A program made the translations under genes and the position numbers. From Episyrphus balteatus (lineage: Eukaryota; Arthropoda; Insecta; Diptera; Syrphidae): 64,000 nt of DNA. How positions within the stretch are numbered: the stretch's first letter is position 1; each line of letters starts with the position of its first letter. The DNA is taken from positions 14,239,545-14,303,544 of the forward strand of contig NC_079134.1 in NCBI RefSeq assembly GCF_945859705.1, read 5' to 3'. Shown here piece by piece: positions 51,201 through 56,710 of this stretch. The notes beneath the pieces were generated by a model. It worked only from the letters and a program-made list of their open reading frames with translations, did no database searches and was not told the DNA's origin.

Positions 51201-54200
51201 AGTCTTTGTGTGTTGTTTTATATAGAAAGTCCAATATAACAAATACGAACCGAAAATGGCAAAATGTAATTAAATTTCATTCTTAATGTGCATTTTTATT
51301 TATACAACTAAATAAGATATAAAATGATCATAGTTAGTACCGGCTCTTGAAGTGTTCCCTCTTTCTTATTTTAAATTGTGGGTGATTAATAGAGAAGTGC
51401 TTCTATTGCATAACACAAATCCCCCTAATCCAAGGCATAAAGGAATTTTCTTGCCTCCAAACTAGAAAACATTGCCAAGCAAGAAAAAAAAGAAACTTTC
51501 TGCTTTAATTATAATGAACACTTCCAAAATGCTACCAAAAGATTAAATTTTTGAAATTGAAAAATTGCTCAAAAGGTTTTTTCTTTGTGTTCTAAATGAA
51601 TAATTTTCACTTTTCATTCATCGGTAGCATAATTTTTGAGATTTGCAGAGAAATAATCTATTTTTATATATTTTGTCCATACAGCTGCAAAGTGGTCTAT
51701 AAATTTCTTTTTTTTTTTCTATTCTCTATTATATTTTGTTCTTTTTGTGATTTTTATTATGTATTATAAATTATTTTAGAATAAAATTATAAACAAAGTT
51801 TTAAAGCTTAATCCAAAAATCAGGTTCTTGACTTTCGCTAGAAAAATAATGGAAATTTATTCAATTTAATAAAAGCCAAAATACGTATGTTTTTTTTTTA
51901 TGTGCAAATGGTATTTAAGGAGTGATCTCAAATACAATCGGTGACAAATTGAAGCACGATCCCAATTAGTCACATGGCTTAAAAGTGTTGGTTTCCTTTT
52001 CGTACAAATTGTCACGCCTGCATGTTCTTTGAAAATGAGACTCTTTGGCGTAAAAAATAAACTCGTTTGTTACATATATGTTGACATGCAAGATTTTCAT
52101 TTTGAATTTCCTTGATTTTTTCTCATACATTTGAACTTCATCTCATATTGCGACGTGCAACTGAACTCTCCCTAAAAACTGCAGAGTTGTACTGTGGTTT
52201 GTTTTGGTTCGAATAAAAGCGGTATAAAATTTGAAATTTACAATATAAATACTGGTGTCTGCCAAGACTCACGTTTTTATCTTTTAAATTATTTCTTGTC
52301 TGAAACTTCTGATCCATTAATTTGTTGTTGTTTGTTGAGAGTTATTCAATTTTATCAAAAACTGCTTTGTCTTTAAAGCGAATTAATTAAAAAATATTTT
52401 TAAAAAACTGTTATCAGTTCATAAACTTTAATCTTAAAAAAAGGGTCACTGTGGCGTATGTGTAACATTTTTTTTCTATAGAATAAACTTTTTTTTCGCT
52501 CGGCAAATAATGACATTAGTTCTTATTTTTTTATAAGTTTCTAGGTGGCATCTTCGCTCTTGATTCTAATTTATTACTTGTAGTAGTTCATTTTCACAAG
52601 GCTTTTTTTGATACCTTGAATCCGGTCTCAAAATCAGCGCTTTTTTCTCTTGGACCTACTTCTAATAATCATTAATATTCTCCGGTAGGAAACTTCTAGA
52701 CCATTAAATTGTTTTGAGAGCATTCTCACCTTTTTTATTTGTTTCTTAATTCTTATTCTTGTTCATCGAATGGCTCTTGACCGTATGATATGATTTGTAT
52801 ATCTTAAAAATAATTTCCCATTTTCACTTGATTTGGGGCTAACACAAAAAAAGTAAAATTACAGCTCGGGACGTCTTATTTAAACAGGTATATTCAATAA
52901 GTAAAACTGGTTTTTGCCCAACTTCCACTTTTACCTAGATTTATTTTTTTCCAATAATTCACACTTCAAAAATCAAAATTGAAAAATAAAATCCAACTTA
53001 TTTTTCTGAAAATCTTATCCTGTTACTTTTAAGAAAATAGTTACGATTAAATTTATTCCTTTAACTCCACTTTTAACAACGTAAAACTAATTTGTATCTA
53101 ATTTTTTGTCTCTTTCTAGTGGAATCCCTAATCTACTGGCGAGATGTGAAGAAATCAGGAATCGTTTTCGGTGCTGGACTGATAACTTTATTGGCTATTG
53201 CATGCTTCTCAGTAATCAGTGTATTTGCATATTTATCAATTCTTGCATTAGCTGGTACAGTATCGTTCCGTATCTACAAAACAGTGATGGCAGCCATCCA
53301 AAAAACATCAGAAGGACATCCCTTCAAGTGAGTTTTTTTCAAAAATTTTATAACAAACAAATACAAATAAATAATATTTTTTGTTTCTTTTTAAAGGGAA
53401 TACCTCGAATTCGATTTGACCATCTCACAAGAACGAGTACAACAAGTGACTAGCGTTGCTGTTGCACATGTAAATGGATTCACAGCTGAATTAAGGCGAT
53501 TATTTTTGGTTGATGATTTGGTTGATTCACTGAAATTCGGTGTTATTCTGTGGTTCATGACATACATTGGAGCTTGGTTCAATGGCATGACATTGGTGAT
53601 GTTGGGTAAGTTTTTACTCAATAAACATCTCGTTTCAATTTTTAATATTTTATGTTTGCATTGTTTTAGCCTTTGTGTCACTCTTCACTTTGCCAAAATT
53701 GTACGAAAGCAACAAACAATCAATCGACTCATATTTGGATTTGGTACGAACCAAGGTGACAGAAATTACCGACAAGTAAGTAGAATTTAATATCGATTTT
53801 TTTTTTCATATTTTTATTAAAGTCTGACATGTGGAAAAAATGAAATTAAGACAATAATTAGTCCTTAATTGATCAATTGATCAAAAACTGAAGAAAAACT
53901 TAACTTAAGTCCTTAGCTTGTTTCAATACTTTATCCTCCGAAATTTAATAACTTACAAATTAACACTAAAGTCATACCTTGCCCAGTAGTAAAAGATCAA
54001 AAATCAAATCCAGATTAATAACTAAAATCTGAGGATTGACTTTCTAAACTATTTGTTCTATTTGTGCATTGAAAACGTTTTTAGATAAAAGGTAAATCTA
54101 GATTTAATGGAAAATGACATTAGTCGGTTTTTTTTAACCTTAAAGTGTTTTATTACAAATGCACCGACCCTCAGAATAAAAAAAGAATGTCTTATTGCTT

Positions 54201-56293
54201 GTTTCGCAATTTCAATTCAAAGCCAACTCTTATAAAATTACGAAACCTTTCATTTTAGATTTTAAATCGTTGTATTTTATTTTTTGTCTATCTTAGTTAC
54301 GGGTTGCTAGAAGGTACTGTGAAGGAGACTGGTCACATTAAGATCATGTTATGCTAAGTTCTTACACCACGTGGTTTCAAGAATGATTTCTTATAAAAAA
54401 AATGTAACCAATTTTTAAACTTTAAAGTCAAACGGTCACTGTGGCGTATGTGTAACGTTTTTCTTACAAAAAATTTATCAGAACAAAATTTTTTAGGTAA
54501 ATAATGAAATAAATTGACCTAAGTTTCTGGTTCTATCTTGTTCCTAGTTTATTACCTGTAGCAGTTTTTTTTTTATAAACCCGTTTACACTTCAAAACCA
54601 TTTGTGACAGCTCATTTTTGTATTATTTATAATTGTGAGCAGCTTATATATGAAATATATAATCAAATTTCTTGTGCTCAAAATGGCCGGGATAGATTTC
54701 ATATTTTGTTGAAAATCAACTTCCTCGAGCTTAATATGAGTAAATGCCAGGTCATAAAATATTCTCGTTAACGCGATCCTCTGCCAAAAACATCATTTTT
54801 TTGTAAATTACCAGCCTGCAGTGAATTAGATTTGCTATTTGAACTTTCACTCTCATATTGATAGTATCGTAAATAAAACTAATTCCAGCTTAGGATTTGT
54901 TAAACGGTGTCCAAGGAGTTTTATTTATTTCTGGTATTTCATTATTTGTCGATCCTTTGTAGTAGACATCTAAAACAGTTCGCTCACATGTTCGAATATC
55001 TGTCAAAGAATTAATATTTCGACAGAACTCAGTTTAAACTCACTTTTTCTGCTAATCATTCAACACCTGACGTCATAGAGTAAGGTAGCCTGAGAATGTG
55101 ATGAACATTTGTTTTGAGTCAATATATTTTTGAGTACATTTGCTTTTTCAAATTAAGAAGCAGTGATTTTCTCTTTCGAAAAGGTTATAAAAATGTCATT
55201 CGCTTCCGCTTATATGCACTGCTTGGGGTTGGCTGCAACAACACGAATACACGTTTGTCGAAATATAAAGAGTTTTCCAAGGGCTAGATGTTAAAAGTGA
55301 CTGAAAAAAGTTATGTGTGAGATGTTCCAAGATATTTTAATAAATTGGTAATCGTGACTTTGCTGAGTGCGCCCAACCGTGTTCTAAAATTTTAGATAGA
55401 TCTGATTAGTGCTATTGCATGCACCGATTTCAACGATAGTCAAGTAAATAAAATACAAGCATAATCTATAAAATCTATGTTATTCTAAGTTTCTATAGCC
55501 TAGTCTAGACTATAGACAAAAAAAGTTAACTTCATATATTTTTATTTTGTGTGATAACATTTCCAAATATAGCTTTGTCACTAAAACGTGATACATATTT
55601 GTCACAGACAAACACTTCAGAATCATTTGCTATGATTTTTTAAAAAGTAATGAATCAACTTTATCACCCCTATTTTGTTATCTGACGGTACTAATTTATA
55701 TTTATTAGTTTTTTTTTTTTTTTTGCTGTAGTTGGAAGTAAATTTGATTCATGTCGATAAATGTTATAAATTATATATTCCAATTTTTAAATGATAAACT
55801 TCAGAAAAGCCAATTCGTAAGATTATTATCAGTCAGTTCAACGCTAGAAAACTTTGTATCAATTTTTAAAATTCAATTGATCACTGTGGTGTATTCGTAA
55901 CATTTTTGTTTTTAATTGAAACATTTTGAAGGTAATAAATCTTTTTATCGCTAAAAAAATATGTCTTCCAATTTTTTGCTTCTTTGGTTTAAATACATAT
56001 GTACATATCTCATGTATAGAAAATGTCTCAAAGATTTGTTGTTTCCATTAATTTCTGTACAAAATGTGACATAAGGGAATTAATGCCAAACAAAAGTTCT
56101 ACTCTTAGAAGTGTAAAGCCTCTTTTCATGGAACTTCAAAATGAACCCAAAGAATGTCAGATTAATATTACAAAATTAACATAATTTTAATATTCAAACT
56201 TATCCAATCCATTTTTTTAAATGTATTTCCAGGGTCAAAGTAGCCATCCCAATCGGCAAGAAGGCGCCAGTTGAGTCCGAGAAGGACAAATAA
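12175..56293 (+). CDS. Rtnl1: Reticulon-like protein, whole gene (discontinuous; 3 alternative first exons + 4 shared exons)
   Basis: Reticulons are ER membrane proteins whose two long hydrophobic hairpins sit in the outer leaflet and help shape tubules; in flies Rtnl1 marks smooth ER and axonal ER. The shared exons give a full reticulon domain. In the 232-residue form, the YWRDVKKSG entry motif starts at residue 44, hairpin 1 spans about 51-92, the loop contains HVNGFTAELRRLFLVDDLVD (132-151), hairpin 2 spans about 155-185, and LPKLYE begins at 185. All splice sites are GT/AG and the phases match exactly. Predicted proteins: exons 12175+12564+shared, 232 aa; 34410+shared, 220 aa; 45476+shared, 217 aa. 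These lengths are normal for short reticulons. The domain assignment is firm; isoform use is inferred from splice-phase compatibility, and a longer N-terminal exon outside the window is possible. Confidence 0.97.
12564..12599 (+). CDS. Rtnl1: Rtnl1 36-nt microexon
   Basis: A pyrimidine-rich acceptor ending TTTCAG at 12563 and a GTGAGT donor at 12600 bracket 36 nt. Read in phase from exon A it encodes NVWFKPERLHPR and ends again in phase 1, so it is a symmetric cassette: including or skipping it keeps the reticulon frame. It then joins to 53120 across about 40.5 kb. Confidence 0.82.
13471..13488. repeat. Short (GCT)n run
   Basis: Five to six GCT/CTG units in non-coding DNA. Confidence 0.7.
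14345..14410 (+). other. tRNA-like sequence (pseudo-tRNA or SINE head)
   Basis: GGCGGTATGGTTAGGAC resembles an A box/D arm. CTGGATTCTAATCCAG forms a T-arm-like 5-bp stem with a B-box-like loop. The anticodon arm is poor and no acceptor stem closes well, so this is not a functional tRNA call. Confidence 0.3.
15109..15130. repeat. Poly(A) tract
   Basis: About 22 consecutive A residues with no associated retroelement sequence upstream. Confidence 0.8.
15217..15311. mobile_element. 95-bp hairpin MITE with TTA target duplication
   Basis: GGTCCATTTTCTTCACTCGG continuing AGTTGAACA at the left is perfectly inverted at the right end. TTA flanks at 15214-15216 and 15312-15314. The interior is only about 35 bp, so nearly the whole element is palindromic. 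Confidence 0.7.
18222..18921. repeat. Direct duplication, about 220 bp, offset exactly 480 bp
   Basis: 18222-18441 and 18702-18921 are nearly identical and include about 32 bp of flanking DNA outside the hAT terminus as well as the terminus itself. The sequences between (18442-18701) and after (18922 onward) are not alike, so this is not a simple tandem duplication of a 480-bp unit. Confidence 0.8.
18254..19300. mobile_element. hAT-type element with duplicated left end
   Basis: CAGGGCAAGGATTTTTATGC begins at 18254 and again at 18734. The inverse, ending ATCCTTGCCCTG, ends at 19300. An 8-bp duplication ATTATCAG flanks the left end (18246-18253, repeated at 18726-18733) and the right end (19301-19308). 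CA..G tips and an 8-bp target duplication are the hAT signature. ATATGCAT-type words are dense near the ends, as in hAT subterminal repeats. No transposase motifs were seen. The copy from 18734 to 19300 (567 bp) is a complete non-autonomous unit; 18254-18733 is a partial extra left end plus unrelated-looking interior. Confidence 0.8.
18488..18700 (-). pseudogene. Coding-like fragment inside the hAT duplication
   Basis: This segment is less A/T-rich than its surroundings and is open on the minus strand for about 71 codons, including MRQLSTKIIRNLEHHPNLEV, QQLLQQQLEPSHRYLNVRAI and a stop at 18488. A second minus frame is also open across part of it with a Thr/Pro-rich sequence. It could be a captured host exon or a piece of transposase. 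I do not recognise the family, and the reading frame is uncertain. Confidence 0.3.
20996..21499. mobile_element. Foldback element, 9-bp target duplication, tandemly repeated arms
   Basis: The ends are GGGTTGGGGTCGAAATTCTG and (inverted) GGGAGCGGGTCATAATTCTG. The arms consist of many short tandem units of the type CAAAATTCTGTATG / CATACAGAATTTTG, meeting at a GTGCGCGCGCAC centre near 21242. The 9-bp sequence TATTTTTGT is present exactly at both flanks (20987-20995 and 21500-21508). Long arms made of tandem subrepeats plus a 9-bp duplication match the foldback/MULE type known from Drosophila FB. Non-coding. Confidence 0.85.
22215..22884. mobile_element. 670-bp inverted-repeat element with a nested insertion
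   Basis: The outer arms pair: GGTGCTTCTTA at 22216 with TAAGAAGTACCC ending 22883, AATGAGACACCCC (about 22260) with GGTGTCCCATT (about 22842), and AGGGGTCGCTACCA (about 22338) with TGGTAGCGACCCCT (about 22757). The arms are about 150-190 bp and diverged. ATTA flanks both ends (22211-22214 and 22885-22888), a possible 4-bp target duplication. Superfamily unassigned. Confidence 0.55.
22427..22660. mobile_element. Truncated relative of the 11713 MITE, nested in the 22215 element
   Basis: CCCGATTTTTCAATCTTCTA and the following ACAGTCAGTTAACTG, TATTAGGCTCATAAACAA and TTCTACAGAATAAC blocks match 11716-11850 in order. The right terminal region of the 11713 element is absent. It lies between the two arms of the outer element, so it inserted after it. 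Confidence 0.7.
24008..25700. mobile_element. 1.69-kb foldback element
   Basis: The left arm, from AGCTCAGGGAAATTAGT at 24008, is inverted in the right arm, which ends ACTAATTTCCCTGGGCT at 25700. The arms are about 800 bp with a short centre near 24,850. ATTTT flanks both sides (24003-24007 and 25701-25705), a possible 5-bp target duplication. The arms differ by scattered substitutions and a deletion of roughly 15 bp near 25680. Each arm reads, outward, a short frame starting MELFNKNDTNLFSKMAAVPN and a second lacking an ATG (ending ILFNQLTELFCI). A third copy starts at 62699. Confidence 0.85.
25706..30563 (+). other. Rtnl1: Rtnl1 intron, largely featureless
   Basis: A/T-rich intron with only the GC-richer island at 27374-27600 standing out. 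No further transposon ends or exons recognised. Confidence 0.55.
27374..27600. other. Unexplained GC-richer island in the first Rtnl1 intron
   Basis: About 230 bp with clearly higher G+C than its surroundings. Both strands are open for about 40-60 codons (plus: MARRLSAYELPRRRLALRRF onward; minus: a Gly/Ser/Ala-rich frame from 27566). It follows a CCCCACCCCCAG tract that resembles a splice acceptor. No known domain. It could be an unannotated exon, an enhancer or a captured fragment. Confidence 0.35.
30564..30713. repeat. (TTTTA)n microsatellite, about 150 bp
   Basis: A long run of TTTTA pentamers with a few TTTTG and TTTTTTA interruptions, the longest simple repeat in the window. Confidence 0.9.
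31002..32343. mobile_element. 1.34-kb near-perfect foldback element
   Basis: TTAGGGTGGGTCAAAAAA at 31002 is inverted at 32343. The two arms (about 31002-31643 and 31700-32343) are almost identical, with only occasional differences visible. The spacer is about 55 bp. TACATA flanks both sides (30996-31001 and 32344-32349). A TA duplication with GGGTGGGTC tips is an alternative reading. Each arm holds three diverged tandem units of about 166-173 bp sharing a TTTTTTGTAGA..GTT and TACAAGAATAT box. Open frames in the arms mirror each other and match no known protein. Confidence 0.88.
33369..33440 (+). other. Possible short upstream ORF, 23 codons
   Basis: An ATG-initiated ORF (METANQVDEEYCVVCDSLKF then SDF, stop at 33438-33440) lies about 1 kb upstream of exon B, in the region that may be its promoter or leader. 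It has no phase-1 donor that would link it to 53120. It may be chance or an upstream ORF if the leader extends this far. Confidence 0.2.
33727..33760 (+). promoter_or_regulatory. Candidate core promoter (Inr plus DPE-like) for Rtnl1 exon B
   Basis: TCAGTC at 33727-33732 matches the fly initiator. GGTCGTG at 33754-33760 matches the downstream promoter element consensus RGWCGTG, but starts at +26 rather than the strict +28 when A at 33729 is +1. It lies about 680 bp upstream of the exon B ATG in a less A/T-rich island. The spacing mismatch keeps confidence low. Confidence 0.3.
34410..34488 (+). CDS. Rtnl1: Rtnl1 alternative first coding exon B
   Basis: The ATG at 34410 opens 26 codons (MAAALKLEDIKIALLELK then NTPWNKQE) plus one base before a GTGAGT donor at 34489 (phase 1). 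Joined to 53120 it gives a leucine at the junction followed by ESLIYWRD. The exon follows a long A/T-rich leader with Drosophila-like character and no competing ORF. The N-terminus looks like a short amphipathic helix. Confidence 0.87.
35135..35564. mobile_element. 430-bp TIR element with TA target site
   Basis: CACAGAGAAAAATAGACC at 35135 is inverted at the right end (GGTCATATTTTTCTCTGTG ends at 35564), with TA at both flanks (35133-35134 and 35565-35566). The interior holds several AATAAGATTTCCT-like words in both orientations and a tRNA-like segment. Non-coding. Confidence 0.65.
35267..35346 (-). other. tRNA-like segment within the 35135 element
   Basis: On the minus strand, GGCAGGTTGGTTCAAGTGGT resembles a tRNA 5' end with an A box. 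AGTTCTATTCCCAGCC, about 40 nt later, resembles a B box and T arm. The T stem is imperfect and the anticodon arm weak. It may be a captured tRNA-derived (SINE) head, not a functional tRNA. Confidence 0.35.
36117..36303. mobile_element. Degenerate inverted-repeat element with TAAGTCGAA words
   Basis: The left end CCAAACTTCCATAACTCGAA and the inverted right end CAGTGGAACTTCTATAAGTC pair imperfectly, and AAGTCGAA/AACTCGAA words recur inside. The CAGTGG tip is hAT-like, but no 8-bp duplication was found. Confidence 0.4.
38084..38222. mobile_element. 139-bp MITE with TAA target duplication
   Basis: TGGCGTTTTCGATTGGCAGT plus CCGGAAGCGTCCGGAATCATT at the left is perfectly inverted at the right. The arms are about 48 bp. 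TAA flanks at 38081-38083 and 38223-38225. The arms are notably GC-rich against the background. Confidence 0.72.
38421..39033. mobile_element. Single-arm relic of the 31002 foldback
   Basis: It matches the right arm of the 31002 element (about 31732-32343) with many substitutions, in the same order and ending GACCCACCCTAA at 39033. No left arm is present: the sequence to the left is unrelated. It is either a truncated element or a remnant after loss of one arm. Confidence 0.8.
39034..42420 (+). other. Rtnl1: Rtnl1 intron, no element seen
   Basis: It contains the longest open frame in the window (158 codons, minus strand, 40584-41060), but with no recognisable domain and a composition typical of chance. 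Confidence 0.5.
42421..42796. mobile_element. Diverged TIR element with CGGTTAA words
   Basis: The ends CACGCAAAAAATGATCGGTT and (inverted) CAAGCTGAAAAATAATGG align imperfectly. TA flanks both sides (42419-42420 and 42797-42798). CGGTTAAA/TTAACCG words recur throughout, and a roughly 24-bp unit around TTTTTAACCCACCGAAAAAA is tandemly duplicated near 42728-42777. It may be a distant relative of the 35135 element. Confidence 0.4.
44590..45475 (+). promoter_or_regulatory. Probable promoter and 5' leader of Rtnl1 exon C
   Basis: This block is less A/T-rich than its surroundings, with CG-containing segments around 45060-45210 and an initiator-like TCAGTC at 45160-45165. It then becomes A/T-rich up to the ATG at 45476. 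An open frame at 45029-45301 overlaps it but has no coding hallmarks. The start site is not resolved. Confidence 0.35.
45476..45545 (+). CDS. Rtnl1: Rtnl1 alternative first coding exon C
   Basis: The ATG at 45476 opens 23 codons (MAGGRKSARISNGNAVQLPE then RGP) plus one base before a GTAAAA donor at 45546 (phase 1). Joining to 53120 gives a valine at the junction followed by ESLIYWRD. The N-terminus is basic and polar with no hydrophobic stretch, as is usual for short reticulon forms. The donor is weaker than those of exons A and B. Confidence 0.86.
45546..52443 (+). other. Rtnl1: Rtnl1 intron between exon C and the shared exons
   Basis: A/T-rich intron. Apart from the GTTACGGG motifs (47031, 49901-50190), no element or additional exon was supported. 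A somewhat promoter-like patch near 50985-51040 (GCTCAGTGTGAC) has no coding exon with a matching phase. Confidence 0.5.
49901..50190 (+). repeat. Three spaced GTTACGGGYGTGAC-like motifs
   Basis: GTTACGGGTGTGAC at 49901, GTAACTGGTGTGACC at 50038 and GTTACGGGCGTGAC at 50177, with a weaker GTAGCGGGTGTAAC at 47031. The sequence between them is not obviously repeated. Confidence 0.5.
52444..52650 (+). repeat. Dispersed core motif, copy 4, with shared downstream sequence
   Basis: GGTCACTGTGGCGTATGTG then TAACATTTTT. Downstream words such as AAATAATG, AAGTTTCT and TTTATTACTTGTAGTAGTT are shared in order with the copy at 54434, so homology extends well beyond the core. Confidence 0.75.
53120..53327 (+). 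CDS. Rtnl1: Rtnl1 shared exon 1: reticulon hairpin 1
   Basis: The acceptor is TTTCTAG at 53119 and the donor is GTGAGT at 53328. The exon begins with the conserved ESLIYWRDVKKSG entry motif, then a long hydrophobic stretch (FGAGLITLLAIACFSVISVF onward) ending SFRIYKTVMAAIQK, and EGHPF at the 3' end. This is the diagnostic first half of the reticulon homology domain. The final lysine codon is split with the next exon. Confidence 0.97.
53397..53605 (+). CDS. Rtnl1: Rtnl1 shared exon 2: loop and start of hairpin 2
   Basis: After a 69-bp intron, the exon completes the split lysine and encodes EYLEFDLTISQERVQQVTSV, then the highly conserved ELRRLFLVDDLVDSLKFGVI and hairpin 2 (LWFMTYIGAWFNGMTLVML). 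It ends with the first G of an alanine codon at the GTAAGT donor (53606). Confidence 0.97.
53670..53775 (+). CDS. Rtnl1: Rtnl1 shared exon 3: end of hairpin 2 and C-terminal helix
   Basis: After a 64-bp intron (acceptor TTTTAG), the exon encodes AFVSLFTLPKLYESNKQSID then SYLDLVRTKVTEITD. It contains the conserved LPKLYE exit of hairpin 2 and the amphipathic region that follows it in reticulons. The donor GTAAGT is at 53776 and the last lysine codon is split. Confidence 0.96.
53776..56232 (+). other. Rtnl1: Last Rtnl1 intron
   Basis: A 2,457-bp intron between GTAAGT and TTTCCAG. It is A/T-rich and non-coding, with two copies of the dispersed GGTCACTG core (54434 and 55879). No other element was seen. 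Confidence 0.85.
54434..54580 (+). repeat. Dispersed core motif, copy 5, in the last Rtnl1 intron
   Basis: GGTCACTGTGGCGTATGTG then TAACGTTTTT, with downstream AAATAATG, AAGTTTCT and TTTATTACCTGTAGCAGTT similar to 52444 onward. A weaker sixth copy (GATCACTGTGGTGTATTCG) is at 55879. Confidence 0.75.
56233..56293 (+). CDS. Rtnl1: Rtnl1 terminal coding exon
   Basis: The acceptor is TTTCCAG at 56232. The exon completes a lysine and encodes VKVAIPIGKKAPVESEKDK followed by TAA at 56291-56293. The lysine-rich tail is typical of reticulons. It lacks a strict KKXX signal (the end is EKDK), so ER retention probably depends on the hairpins. The intron before it is 2,457 bp, far longer than the two preceding introns, and holds copies of a dispersed repeat. 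Confidence 0.93.
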
Positions 56294-56710
56294 ATCATTT
56301 TCGAAGATTTATCAACACACAAACAAAAATAAAAAAAATGTTGAATTAAACAAAATAAAAACATAAAAAAAAAAAAACAATTTAAAACATTTAACTATAG
56401 GATAAAAAAAAACACAACATTCAACAACTATCAGCAGCAACAACAACAACAAAAAGAATTGTAATATAAGTTGATTACAAATATGTATTACCATCCATAC
56501 TCATAGATATGTGTTTCTATAAAATTTCTTTTGACGATTCCTCTTATGAATTTAATTAATTAATAAAAAAAAAAATCAACAACAAATAAAAATTAATTAA
56601 ACAAAAAAATACCAACAACCAATTTTTTTCTTTTCTTTCTAAGAGAGAGTCAATTCTTAACATCTGAATTTGAAATAAAAGAATTTAATAAAAAAAAATA
56701 AACTATTATT
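56294..56710 (+). other. Rtnl1: Rtnl1 3' UTR with candidate poly(A) signals
   Basis: The sequence right after the stop is very A/T-rich with several AATAAA hexamers, at 56328, 56354, 56562, 56674 and 56698. The cluster at 56674-56703 is a reasonable proximal cleavage region. Further AATAAA motifs continue for kilobases, so a longer 3' UTR is possible and the true end cannot be set here. Confidence 0.55.
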
